Source: Micrasema longulum
Taxonomy: Eukaryota > Arthropoda > Insecta > Trichoptera > Brachycentridae
Assembly: GCA_022494885.1 (NCBI GenBank)
Contig: JAGVSM010000922.1
Span: 186,001-250,000 of the forward strand
DNA length: 64,000 nucleotides
Direction: 5' to 3'
Position 1 is the stretch's first letter; every line of letters begins with the position of its first letter. The position numbers and the translations under genes are program-made. Positions 53,321 to 63,249 of the stretch are shown piece by piece. A model generated the notes under the pieces. It ran no database searches, was not told the DNA's origin, and worked only from the letters and a program-made list of their open reading frames with translations.

Positions 53321-54834
53321 TAAACAAAAAGACAAGTCAAACAATGCTTTATAATTTATGGAAAAATTTGCTAAACTTTAAAAAATACCTTGACTCGAAT
53401 CACATAAATGTGATTTTAATAAACATGCTTAATATTTGACGTTATTTAAAAAAATTTACATGGGAAAAAAAATGTGCAAAATCACTGCTCTAGTGCTATA
53501 GTCCAGGAAAAAAATACGAGAATACGTATTTATGAAAAAAAATTAAAGCGTGATTTACCCTGAGCCCTTTAAAATTATAACACTCAACCCATGCTTAACG
53601 CGAATGTAGTCATTCTTCAATCGCCAGCCCTGTTTTGACGTGAGCTTGACGTTGAATTTGAAACATAAATAAAAGAAAAGTAAATTGCCTGATTATGTCG
53701 TGAGAGTGTGTAAAAACTGTTCGGATAAAAGGAAAAACACTTTTCATCGATATGTATGTACCTAGGTACTTGTTTATGATTGAATTCCAAAACTAAACAT
53801 TTTTAATATCCAAATATTTAATTTAATTAGGTACCGAGGTACTTGTTTATGGTTAGATCCAAAACATAAAATAATTCATTTTCAAATAAAGATTTTTTTA
53901 TGAATGTCAAACTCTACGCCACTTACCAACAGTGGTGCATTTTGTGTAAAAATCCGTTTTACAAAAATGTGTCAAATGTCAGTTACAATTATTTAAACAT
54001 TACTAAAAATAAGTCAACATGTATAAATTAAGATACTGTAAGGAAACTAATCAATTCAGTATTCATTAAATATATTTAATGTTTCTAAACGTGATAATAC
54101 ACACTTTTTTAATATAATCCGAATTTTTAGGAATATGCATTTTAGTCGAATACAACCCTGGTTCGATGAAAAACTCATATAGTATTCGCTTCTTACTTTT
54201 TTTCTGATGAACATATTGAAAATATTATTATTTACAAACTTATTTACGTAAATGAGATTATTTTGCAAAAAATCGAATGTAAACAATTGGTCTAGTAGTT
54301 ATTGAGTCTATAAAGGACAAACATACATACATTTATTTATAAATATATAGATAGATAAAAATGCAGTTCCACTAAAAAATGATAGTTAAATTTTATTATA
54401 TTAATAAAATATTTATCCAACAGCGGTTATTCTTATAAAATAGCGCTTGCTTGAAGTATAAAATATATTAACATAACGAAAAAAATTCGCAAAACCAGTG
54501 CGAATTAGAATTATGAAATCCTCTTAGTAATTATAATTATACAATATGGTTAATACAAAAAATATATAATCATATTTAAACAGTGAGCTTATTGTTACTG
54601 GCAATTTCTTTTAGCCTGACAAAACCTAAATAAAAGATACAGCCATAATAAAAAATAAACTTAAAAAATAAAAATAAAAAAAAATTAAAGGTTAAGAAAT
54701 CACAAACAGTAGAAACATTACATAAGTTATTGTGTAATTTGCTTACATTTTTTACATTTAATACATTTTGATTTATTCTATTGCATCTTCAAAATATTCA
54801 TTCACTACATATAATCATTTATTTATTAGAAACA
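53321..54834. other. no gene recognised
   Basis: GTACCTAGGTACTTGTTTATG (53759) and GGTACCGAGGTACTTGTTTA (53830) form a small direct repeat. ATGCAGTTCCACTAAAAAAT at 54362 matches ATGCAGTTCCACCAAGAAAT at 12028, perhaps PLE sequence. The rest is AT-rich. Confidence 0.35.
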
Positions 54835-54990
54835 CTTTAAACATTCTTGCAATTTTTCATTACTACTCACATCCTTTATATTTTTGGGAAGCTTATTATA
54901 AGTTTTTACAGCTATGCATATGGGTCCTCTTTGTATAAATGATGGTTTTGCCATGGATTTTATTAATTTTCATTTTTTCTTAGTCTGATG
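54835..54990 (-). pseudogene. LINE RT extreme C-terminus
   Basis: On the minus strand QRGPICIAVKTYNKLPKNIK is followed by DVSSNEKLQECLKCF and a stop. G-x(4)-AVK-x-YNKLPKNIK-D is the standard closing helix of CR1/Jockey-like RTs. The longer minus frame upstream (55199-55387) may be part of it but has no clear motif. Confidence 0.72.
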
Positions 54991-55449
54991 AACGTGGCTT
55001 TTTTTTTGTTTATTTAAAATATCCGGGTCTTGATTTAACAATTAGACAAATTCCATTACATGAATACCCGTCACTCTAAATAAATTCAATATAATTTTTT
55101 AAAAAATGTTTTACGCATATACCTTTTTGACTTAGTATTTTTACAAATATGTAGCCGTTTAAATATTTTAAAAAACATTGAGTGAATGTATAATATGACT
55201 AAAGTTGGTAAAAGAGAAAAATAGTATTCAAATGTCTGTCCGAATTTTCATGATTTATTATAATGTATTTTTTTCCAATATATTTCAGTATTTTACACTG
55301 TTCTAGAATTTTCAACCTCGTCATTTTGTAGTTAGCACATTGATATAGCAGACACAATGTTTTGGGGTCAACTTTACAATGAATCAACTCAACAGTATCG
55401 GATCGATTGAATTTCAGCTAGCCAGGTATACTTTTGATATAAATATTTA

Positions 55450-55880
55450 ACTTCCTGGAAATATTCATTTGTTAACATATTACAACAGAGATAAAGAAAA
55501 TTTTAAAGAAGAAGTATGAAAGTCTAGGCATCTACAGGGCTTATGACCTGTCATTGGCTGGTTTAAGTGGCCATTTTACACACTGTGTAACATTCACAAT
55601 TTTGCCCCTATTTGAACATCTATAATCCTTCAATTCTTTCATCTTTTGATGTTTGTGAAGTTAAAGGGCCGAAACCTTTATTTATGCGAGTGAGATTCAT
55701 CTAATTGAATTATTTCACCTACATACTAGGCAACGCCTGAAAATTTTATTTTTTCAATTTCTATACTTCTTCATAGACCAGGTGGATTTATCTACAATAT
55801 TATGAGTTTTGTTGAATCCAGTCCTTGTCTACAAAAACTTGGACAAACTCATAATATTGTTGATATTCATTTGTTTTAAA
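55450..55880 (+). mobile_element. TIR family E element, most complete right half
   Basis: Contains TAACATATTACAACAGAGAT, TACAGGGCTTATGACCTGTC, GGCTGGTTTAAGTGGCCATT, AAAGGGCCGAAACCTTTATT and TACTAGGCAACGCCTGAAAA. It ends in the hairpin ACAATATTATGAGTTTTGTT ... AACTCATAATATTGTTG (55796-55863). It lacks a coding frame. Confidence 0.75.
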
Positions 55881-56655
55881 ATATAGGCGTAATGGTGAAT
55901 TAAGTGTGGTATCACTGATATCCGCCGACAAGATTGAATCAAAGGCAACGTAAAATGCTTAGCCTTCTATATAACGTTTATTAGTTAAAAATGTCTTCAT
56001 CTTATAAAAAAGTGTCTAATTCTCTCCATTCGGTTATTTAATTCAAAGATGCATTTCAATAAACATTGAAAGAAAACAAAAAAGCACTTTGAAAAGTTCT
56101 AGAACATTCATTATTTACTCAACAATTATGTTTTTGAGTCAAGTATGCAGGAATATTCCTGAATACATTTTTACATATCAGTACCTATGCTATTATCATT
56201 TCTGAAAACATCTGAAATCAAACGGCATAGCGGAATAAATTTGAATAGCTTGAGTATGTATTAAAAATAATATTTTATTGTTCAGATAATCGTTAAACTG
56301 ACTTGATTATCTGTTTAATTGTATAAGAAGTGAGTAGGTACTTAGTACAAATGTTCAAATATAGAATAAGTCCTTTGTCACTCCTTCGTCAATCGTTTTT
56401 TGTCACAATTTTATTAATATAATATTGCTTTTCCTTTAATGACTGGGAGGAAAAAAAAAAATAATATTTTACTTATGTTTTTTGTAACCTTTCCAATTCA
56501 TTAATCTCAATTTTTTTCTTGTACAAATTGTTTATTGATCAATTCTGTTTATATTTTTTATGTTCAAACTGTTCCCTATTATGATTTGTAATATTTGTTT
56601 CATTGAAATAATTATGTTTAAATTAATTCCTTTTTTTTACAATAAATTAATCTTA
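55881..56655. other. AT-rich stretch, nothing recognised
   Basis: No repeat or coding match recognised. Confidence 0.4.
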
Positions 56656-57290
56656 CATTTTTAACTATCTAACTAACTAAACATCACGCCATTTCCCCGG
56701 AGGGGTAGGCAGAGAGGATAGAACGCCACACCACTCTGTCCTGGCACACTTCCTTTGCTTCCTTCACATTCATACATCTTCTCATGCACGCACGTCGATT
56801 ATTCCGACTTTTCACATGACCACTTTCAAGAATTTGTTGTACTTGATCATGCCATGTCTTTCTCGGCCTTCCTCGACTTCTACAACCAGACACATTCGCA
56901 TCATAAATCTTTTTAGCCGTTCTTTCATCATTCGTTCGCTCCACATGACCGAACCATCGCAAAAGACCTTTCTTAATTTTATCGATAATGCTTAACTCAG
57001 CCTTGCATTCTGCTCTAATTTCGACATTAGGGCACCTATCATACATTGTTTTTCCGCACATTCGCCTGAGGGATCGCATTTCAACAGCATTCAGTCTACT
57101 TTCGTCCCTTTTTTTCCAACTCCATGCTTCGCTTCCATACATTAGGGTTGGTACCAGAACTCCATTATGAACTGCTAATTTAGCCTCTTGCGATAGACAC
57201 TTATTTGCTACGACAGACTTTAAGGCACCATTAACTCTGTTACCGGCAATAACCCTCCTTTCAATATCCTTGTCCACATTTTTATCTTTA
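56656..57290 (-). pseudogene. LINE family F: longest open RT C-terminus, with (TTAG)n tail
   Basis: An uninterrupted 197-codon frame (57277-56684). In order: DIERRVIAGNRVNGALKSVV, AVHNGVLVPTLMYGSEAWSW, LNAVEMRSLRRMCGKTMYD, IIDKIKKGLLRWFGHVERTN, GCRSRGRPRKTWHDQVQQIL, KSRNNRRACMRRCMNVKEAK and VCQDRVVWRSILSAYPSGEM. These are the post-palm boxes of a non-LTR RT. The catalytic domain and ORF1 are missing, so the copy is 5' truncated; the first methionine is just the first one left. The stop TGA lies within GGCGTGATG, followed by TTAG repeats. The intact frame suggests a recent insertion. Confidence 0.9.
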
Positions 57291-57779
57291 TGTAAAATAT
57301 TTTATCGTCATTATCCTGGCGTTTCATTTTTAATTTTAAAAGTTATAATTTTTCATTTATATAAGATTATGTTTGATGTAATTTTTCTGGTTATTAAGTT
57401 CTATCTTTCTTCTAATATTTTACTATAAGTTTCTCTTTTCTGTTAAATAGGCACTTTCAGGTTTTGGTGGGTTTTTCTGTTAGTGTCTATTTCAATTTAT
57501 TTTGAAATTTTTGTTGGTTTGGTTATGTGTTTATTATTACAATTGATATTTTGATGTTATTCTTGTACTTATGTTTTTGTTGTCTATTGTTTGTATCTGT
57601 ATTGTTTTTGTTGTCTATTGTTTGCATATGTATTGTTATTCCTTTCTGTTTATGTTGTTCTTGTGTGTATTAATGTAACTTGTTTTGACCAATGTTATCA
57701 AGTTTTGGTAGAAGGCCCTAATAGAGGAAATAAAAAAATATATATAAGATTGGTTGAAAAACGGGTCTTATTATTACAA
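57291..57779. other. T- and G-rich low-complexity stretch
   Basis: TTGTTGTCTATTGTTTG recurs at 57577 and 57607, a short direct duplication. No gene. Confidence 0.4.
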
Positions 57780-57960
57780 AGTCAATATACTTATTAACAA
57801 TTAAATATTGATGGGTTTGATTTGATTTCCGTTTTGGTTTTATCGTAGGTTTCGATTGGTGCCCTGACGAAAAGACTGGTACGTCTCGAAACCGGTAGAC
57901 ATGGAAAAGTCGGTAAGTGGTTATAAACAAATATTTAATAACATTTATTAAAATTATTTT
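57780..57960 (+). repeat. PLE family H terminal repeat with intact-looking hammerhead core
   Basis: CTGACGA (57864-57870), helix II AAGAC/GTCTC (57872-57876 and 57883-57887, outer pair A-C mismatched), GAAA (57888-57891), palindrome ACCGGT (57891-57896) and A at the cleavage position (57897). Helix I is partly pairable (TGCC with GACA, one mismatch). GTCGGTAAGTGGTTATAAAC and AAATATTTAATAACATTT match the complement of 17040-17085. One extra A stands before helix II. Confidence 0.68.
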
Positions 57961-59089
57961 ATTTTTTTTATCATTGACTTGATTTATCAATTGTTAGATT
58001 AATTTGCTTTTTGTTTCGTGGTAAGATTGTTTATTTGTAAACAAAATAACGATTCTTTGTCACAATAAATTAATGGATCATCGTATTTCTTTCATAGCAA
58101 TATTTGGAAAACCAAGCGTCTTTTAATCCCAATAAAAAATATGATTCCATCGGGAAAATTCTCATCGATAAACTTAACCTTTTATTTATAAACGACACAA
58201 CGATTTAATTACCTCAATAATTTTACCCCAATACCACGTGAGTGAAGCCGAGGGTAAAAGCTCGTTTTATAATAAATATTTTATTTATGTTGCGATTGGT
58301 TAAATATCTTAACCCAAGGCTCTATGCTCCGTTAGATGCAGATGAGGTGAAAATGATGATCCAACAGGCCAGGAGGCCGAATTAAAATACTGTTAATTTA
58401 TTTATTCAAAATTATATTTGTTTCCCAATTTGTGCACTTAATATAGATTTATAGGATTTGCTCGTGTTAAGCTATAAAATTTACTAATGTTGTTACAGAC
58501 ATAATAAAATTTAAAAAAGAATACAAGCATTGAAATCAATAGAGAATAATACAAACAAGTATTTGACATTATAATAATTGATATAGGTATAACAATGTTT
58601 TGAGATATAACAATGATTGACATTAAAATAATATGATAAAAATATTCAAATAATAATAAAATATTCAAATGGTTTGATAAAATAACATTGAAAAATAATA
58701 AAAAAAACTAGAATCCCAACCGCCTATGCGTTCTGTAGCTTTATTTTTTTGTGTGTATTATCCAGAGTAAATCAATAAATGTCGCAAAAAAATACTTATA
58801 CCTCACTGAAATATCTAAGCTTTCAATTTCGAGCTTATTCATTTTAATTTCCCATGCATTGGGTCATTCTGGAAATTGTAGTATACTCATAAATCCAAAT
58901 TGCAATTTCCTGTTTACCGATTTCATTTCAATATCTTCTCGAACCACTTAACTTGGTAATTATTTACAAGTTGCATTTTGCTACCTTTATTTACTTGTAC
59001 TGGCAATGTACCAGTCACTAGTCAGAAAACTCTTAGATTCAGAAATATTAGCAAATAGAGCACGTACTACTGTGAAAAGGACGTAAACA
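57961..59089. other. no gene recognised
   Basis: The patch 58300-58385 (GCTCTATGCTCCGTTAGATG and following) is GC-richer but unassigned. The remainder is AT-rich, with short hydrophobic frames of low complexity. Confidence 0.4.
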
Positions 59090-59232
59090 AATTAGAGCGG
59101 TGAATGTGTATTGAAAGTATTCTCTCATAACAAGAACAAAGAGATGGTCCATGCTGTGAAAGAGGTTTGAAGACCTCTCAGATAAACAGGCAAAGTGTAA
59201 TTATTTAAAATATTGTAAAGAAGTGATATAAT

Positions 59233-59511
59233 AAAGTAATTTGCTTTAATACTTAACCTCAATATCAAATACATAGAGGGCGCTCCAAACGCGCTAGCGA
59301 AAGCTTTCCTTGTTTCATGACATATATACAAAAACCAAAAATGTCACTGATATGGATATTCGCTAATAAGCGGAATGGGGAATGTTGTAGAATTCTACAT
59401 AAAAGTGGCCACTTGAACCCAACCTATGACAGGTCATAAGCCCTGTAAACGCTTGAATATCCATAATCTTGAAACAAAAATTCTACCCATCTCTGTAGTG
59501 ATATAAATAAA
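59233..59511. mobile_element. 279-bp insertion with 12-bp target duplication, containing family E sequence
   Basis: AAGTGATATAAT stands at 59221-59232 and again at 59512-59523; removal of the intervening 279 bp plus one copy restores the family L sequence seen at 10530-10575. Inside, AGTGGCCACTTGAACCC and CATAAGCCCTGTAAACGC belong to the reversed TIR family E body. A 12-bp duplication fits retroposition better than a cut-and-paste transposon, so the unit may be a composite retroposon that carries family E sequence. Confidence 0.75.
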
Positions 59512-59570
59512 AAGTGATATAATGTTTATGTTTCTACGCACGATCCTGAGCCAGTGTAGTTGCGTGCGAT

Positions 59571-59788
59571 ATTTTATGATTAAAATCAGGTTGTGGTCCT
59601 GTGGCTAGTGTCTCGGACTCACGGACCGAAGGTCCGTGGTTCCAATCCCACTCCACCCCAACTTGATTCCATTATCTAATAGTGAGTTATTTACAACTCT
59701 TTGAAAATGACCTTCAAAATTGAATATTTGGGTAAGTCATAAGAACCAAAATATTTGTTTTTAAATAAAAAAATAATAATTATAAAAC
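59571..59788 (+). repeat. SINE family D, full length, inserted into LINE L
   Basis: The tRNA-like head reads GTGGTCCTGTGGCTAGTGTC, TCGGACTCACGGACC and GGTCCGTGGTTCCAATCCCA (A and B boxes; the anticodon-arm region is self-complementary GGACC/GGTCC). The body CAACTTGATTCCATTATC, GTGAGTTATTTACAACTC and GGTAAGTCATAAGAACC precedes an A-rich tail. The LINE reads ...GTGCGAT, then ACTCGGTTAT across it. No clear target duplication is seen. A second copy is at 61435-61600. Confidence 0.85.
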
Positions 59789-59940
59789 ACTCGGTTATGT
59801 GGTCGAATTCGTGAAGATTAAAGATAAAACGTAGAAGAACATTTTGTAATCGCTCCAACTTATCAAGCAGTTCAAAATTTGCGTCGAGATAACATACATC
59901 AGCATAATCAAGGAGTAGAAGAAGTAAGCTCTGGACTAAT

Positions 59941-60906
59941 GTTTGCTAAACATTTATTGGCAAGAAATTCTGCAATCTTTTAAGAGAATGCAAATTGCTC
60001 CAATAAAATTCAGTGGCCTTTGTATTAATTTTCACAGTCCTTGGCGTCACTTCCTCAGTGATGGTTTGGGCCGCGGTAACTGCCACAGAACGCTCACCAC
60101 TCGTTTTCATTGAACAGGGCAGGGCGTAAAGGCAAATCAGCAAATCTACCGTTAAAAGATTTAAAATTATGCGTTGTTACCTTAGGCACGTAAAAAAATC
60201 AATAGAAACCATTGAACGTTTCAACAAGACTCAGCACTCAGCAAAATTTTCCAGTTTCATTTTATCACAACAACTTAAACCCGATAGACTTTTTCATATG
60301 GTCTATTCTAGAGGTCAAAATATCAGCTAAAAAATATGAGACAGTCAACGCCTTAAAGGTTGCTCTTCGCCGAGAATAGGACAAAATACCATCACCCCAC
60401 AATCGTGCATCGTGTGAAGCCTTCTTGGACTGACTCGATGCTTTTTTTCGCGCTAAAGGTGGTAACATCAAACAATAACATCTTTTTTTCATTGAAATGT
60501 TTTGACGTTATACTGAAGTTTTTGAATTGAAAAAAAATTATCAAAATTACAGGATTTTTAATTGGTAACACTTCGAGTGCCGATCTCTGTATAATAAGAG
60601 AACACGTTACACAGTTAAGAGAAAAAATAATATATTAGACAAGAATATAAAGGTTGATGGATTAAAAAATAAAGTGGAGGAGTGGGGGGGGGGGATCTTC
60701 ATTATACAGTTAACCGATTCAAGACTTTGATACGATAATAACGTGAACATAATTAAAGTAACATAAACTTATTACACATTGACAACTGTTTCATTTTGCA
60801 GTGATTCAAAAAGATTTTTTTTGAGGTCACAAAATTTTGTTTTAAAAATATCTAAATGGAGACAAAATGAGTTAAATTTGCAGCAGCTACAGTAAATACA
60901 TGAGTT
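59941..60906. other. no gene recognised
   Basis: The block 60000-60130 is GC-richer (GGCCGCGGTAACTGCCACAG) and the minus frames 59946-60143 and 60265-60492 are of fair composition, but no domain was recognised. An 11-base G-run occurs near 60690. Confidence 0.35.
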
Positions 60907-61150
60907 TTAAGCATATAATTTTCTGAAAATACTTGGCGTGTTGACTTTACGGGACGATTGATTGAAATACGCTACATTATAGAGATAAGGAGTATCAATA
61001 AAATTATTTACAATTTTGAAGAAAAAAGAGAGATTAGAAATGCTTCTACGTTTAATGAGGGAAGTAAAACTATGAAAAGAAGAAGAGTCTTTGTACGAGT
61101 CAATCCCTAACTCTATAAGGCCTAGAGCCTTGTGTTGGGTGATCAAAGTG
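60907..61150 (-). pseudogene. LINE RT C-terminal fragment
   Basis: The 79-codon minus frame reads ITQHKALGLIELGIDSYKDS, FTSLIKRRSISNLSFFFKIV and NNFIDTPYLYNVAYFNQSSR. L-x-LGI-x-S, L-x-RR-x(3)-L-x-FxxKIxNxxID-P-L-x-x-V and R-x-x-R is the usual variable segment preceding the LINE C-terminus. Confidence 0.72.
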
Positions 61151-61434
61151 TGTTTTCAGAACAAATTAACGTTTGCTTGTTTGATGTAAAACTACGCCAT
61201 GTATTACACAATCAGCCTACCTGATACTACACGCTAGATATGATCACTACCGACATTTTCCGTTTACGGGACCGGTTCTTAAAGATATTTTTAAAAATTA
61301 TAATAATAATAATTGCATGTGACGAATCCAGAAAAACAAAAAAAAATAGTTACTAATGCAGAAATAAACTATACCTACATAAAAACCTAACTTTTATTTA
61401 CATAATGATTTTTTTTGTTAAAAAAAAAATAAAA

Positions 61435-61600
61435 ATACATGCGTTCTTATTACTTACCCAAATATTTCATTTAGAGGGCCATTTTCAACGAGTTGTAAAT
61501 AACTCACTTTTAGAAAATGGAATCAAGTTAGGGTAGAGTGGGATTCGAACCGAGTCCGAGACACTAGCCGTAGGATCACAACCTGATTTTGTGATGTTAT
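61435..61600 (-). repeat. SINE family D, near full length
   Basis: The complement of 59585-59760: GTTCTTATTACTTACCC, GTTGTAAATAACTCACTTTT, TGGAATCAAGTT, TGGGATTCGAACCGAGTCCG (B-box region) and GATCACAACCTGATTTT are all present. Confidence 0.82.
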
Positions 61601-62039
61601 TTTATTTAAATATGCCAGAAGTATTTTTTTTATGTAAATGAAAATTAAAACGTTAATTTTGGTCAAATTAACACTTGATGGAATTTCTGAAGAATATTAC
61701 GTCGGGGTAACCATTTGGTGTGTGACCTGTTTAATGAACTAACTCGGAATCAAAAAGATAAACTTGGATTACGTAAAAAAAAATATTCTGAATTCCGAAA
61801 AGGAATTTACTGTAAATAACACCGGGAAGAGACAATGCTATTTTAACAAAGAAATTAGCGTAACTATTGACAAATTGTTTTTGTATCGTTCTTCAGAATA
61901 CTTAACCCAATCCCGTAAAGTACGTAAAAAATTGAAAGAGGTTAACACGTTTTTTTTAGTATGGCCAATCATCTGAGTGCGAAAATTTAAAGCGAGTTAA
62001 CGCGCTCATGGCACATAAATGATTAGAAATTTGAAAAAT
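61601..62039. other. no gene recognised
   Basis: The 70-codon plus frame 61764-61976 is lysine-rich and has no motif or repeat partner. Confidence 0.4.
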
Positions 62040-62346
62040 AAACATCAAGTTGACGTGCTTTGAGAGCTAGCACAAGCGCCCGGCTCTAACTTCGGCACTG
62101 CCTCTGAGCCCACAGATTCATGGATGAACATGGCATGTTTTGGGGGAACGGGGCCCTAAGTGCCCCCGAGGTACGATGGAAAGCCATTTGTGGTCCTTCG
62201 GTTTGTTGCTTCTCATCTCGCCGGAGCGAAAAATATTGTCAGCGAAATGCACTTGTGCAATATTCCGCAGCCGAACATAGGCAGCTAACAACTTTTGTTC
62301 CCGCTCTTAATTTATGCTGCTAAACCGAAATTAAATTCAGGTAAGT
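62040..62346 (+). other. GC-rich block ending in a consensus splice donor; candidate non-coding exon
   Basis: Roughly balanced base composition in AT-rich surroundings. It ends AAATTCAG followed by GTAAGTTAA at 62341, a full match to the metazoan 5' splice consensus (CAG/GTAAGT). A frame (62120-62323, 67 codons) with several C and W residues lies inside but stops before the donor and has no known domain. The block has no second copy in this window. It could be a 5' untranslated exon of a host gene, or chance. No acceptor or partner exon is visible. Confidence 0.3.
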
Positions 62347-63249
62347 TAATTCGTTTTAGTTTACAAGCAAAATATTATTAAGGGAAATACGAGAACGCGA
62401 GCACAATAATATTGTTTGTGGTATGTAGTTTAGGAAGTACTTACATTATGAAAAACCGAGGCATAAACGTATTATCAAACATTATTGTAGTTTAAACATT
62501 ACTTTAAAATATATCTTTCATACATCTTAATATATCGAAATGCATTCACTTGTATCCAGGATACATAGGTATGGAAATAAGTTTGAACAAATTGTTGATA
62601 TTTTTAATACAAACTCTGTTAATGCATTGAAATGCAATCTCACTCGTTATTTTTTTTTTAAGTAATGAATTTATTAAAAACATATTATTAAATTTAACCT
62701 TCTTTATTTTGGGTAAGTATTTTCGTTTATTTTTTATATAAATAAATTATACATAGGTGAATTTATTACTAAATGGCGAATTCTTTCAACCAACTGATAA
62801 AATAAAGGTGTTATTTAGATTGTTTAAGTTTTCACATTGCTCCAAAATACTTATTGTTTATACAGTATTAATGTGGGATATTTTTTTAAAAATTAATATT
62901 ACCCAGTTAAATTCTAGCCACTTTATGTTTATGTTAAAATTATTCTCAACTTTACTTTGATATATTTATATTAAGAACATAAGATTTTCTCACAGTAATT
63001 GTTATCTTTTATTTGTCATCTTAGATATTTTATGTTTCTTTTTTGTTGTTTTTAAAAAAAAATACTTTTACTTAGTCACTTAGTTTTAATTATTCAACTT
63101 GAAATATCATACGATATATTACACAATGAATTGTGCACTGCTGTGATTATTTCTGTAGTTATTTTATAGTAAAATGTTTTTTGAACCGTTGATATATAAA
63201 TAAATATATTTTGATATATACCATTGGTCAAATATTGAAGAACGTAAAA
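62347..63249. other. AT-rich stretch, nothing recognised
   Basis: No repeat partner or coding motif; if the donor at 62340 is real this would be intron. Confidence 0.35.

Larger units (their letters stand above)
59090..59940 (-). pseudogene. LINE family L copy, split twice by insertions
   Basis: Reading down from 59940, the minus strand encodes DYADVCYLDANFELLDKLER, LQNVLLRFIFNLHEFDHITE, then (after a SINE) YRTQLHWLRI-like residues, and (after a second insertion) VYLRGLQTSFTAW with SLFLL-type remnants of LSLRSS. LDYAD, ERLQN-x-LRFIF, LxK-F-DHITE and PVYLR-L are CR1/Jockey markers and align with 10280-10680. The retained parts are 59090-59232, 59524-59570 and 59789-59940. Confidence 0.85.

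Noticed and set aside
56656..56683. telomeric-type repeats
   Set aside because: The short TTAG repeats are the tail of the family F LINE and do not match the insect TTAGG telomere unit.
56684..57277. 197-codon open frame as a host gene
   Set aside because: It is the post-palm domain of a non-LTR RT with many broken copies in the same window; it lacks the catalytic part and ends in a retroelement tail.
59590..59665. tRNA gene
   Set aside because: The head of SINE family D; repeated in reverse at 61530-61600 with the same body.
60680..60705. G-quadruplex
   Set aside because: A single run of about eleven G without further G-tracts nearby; more likely a simple homopolymer.
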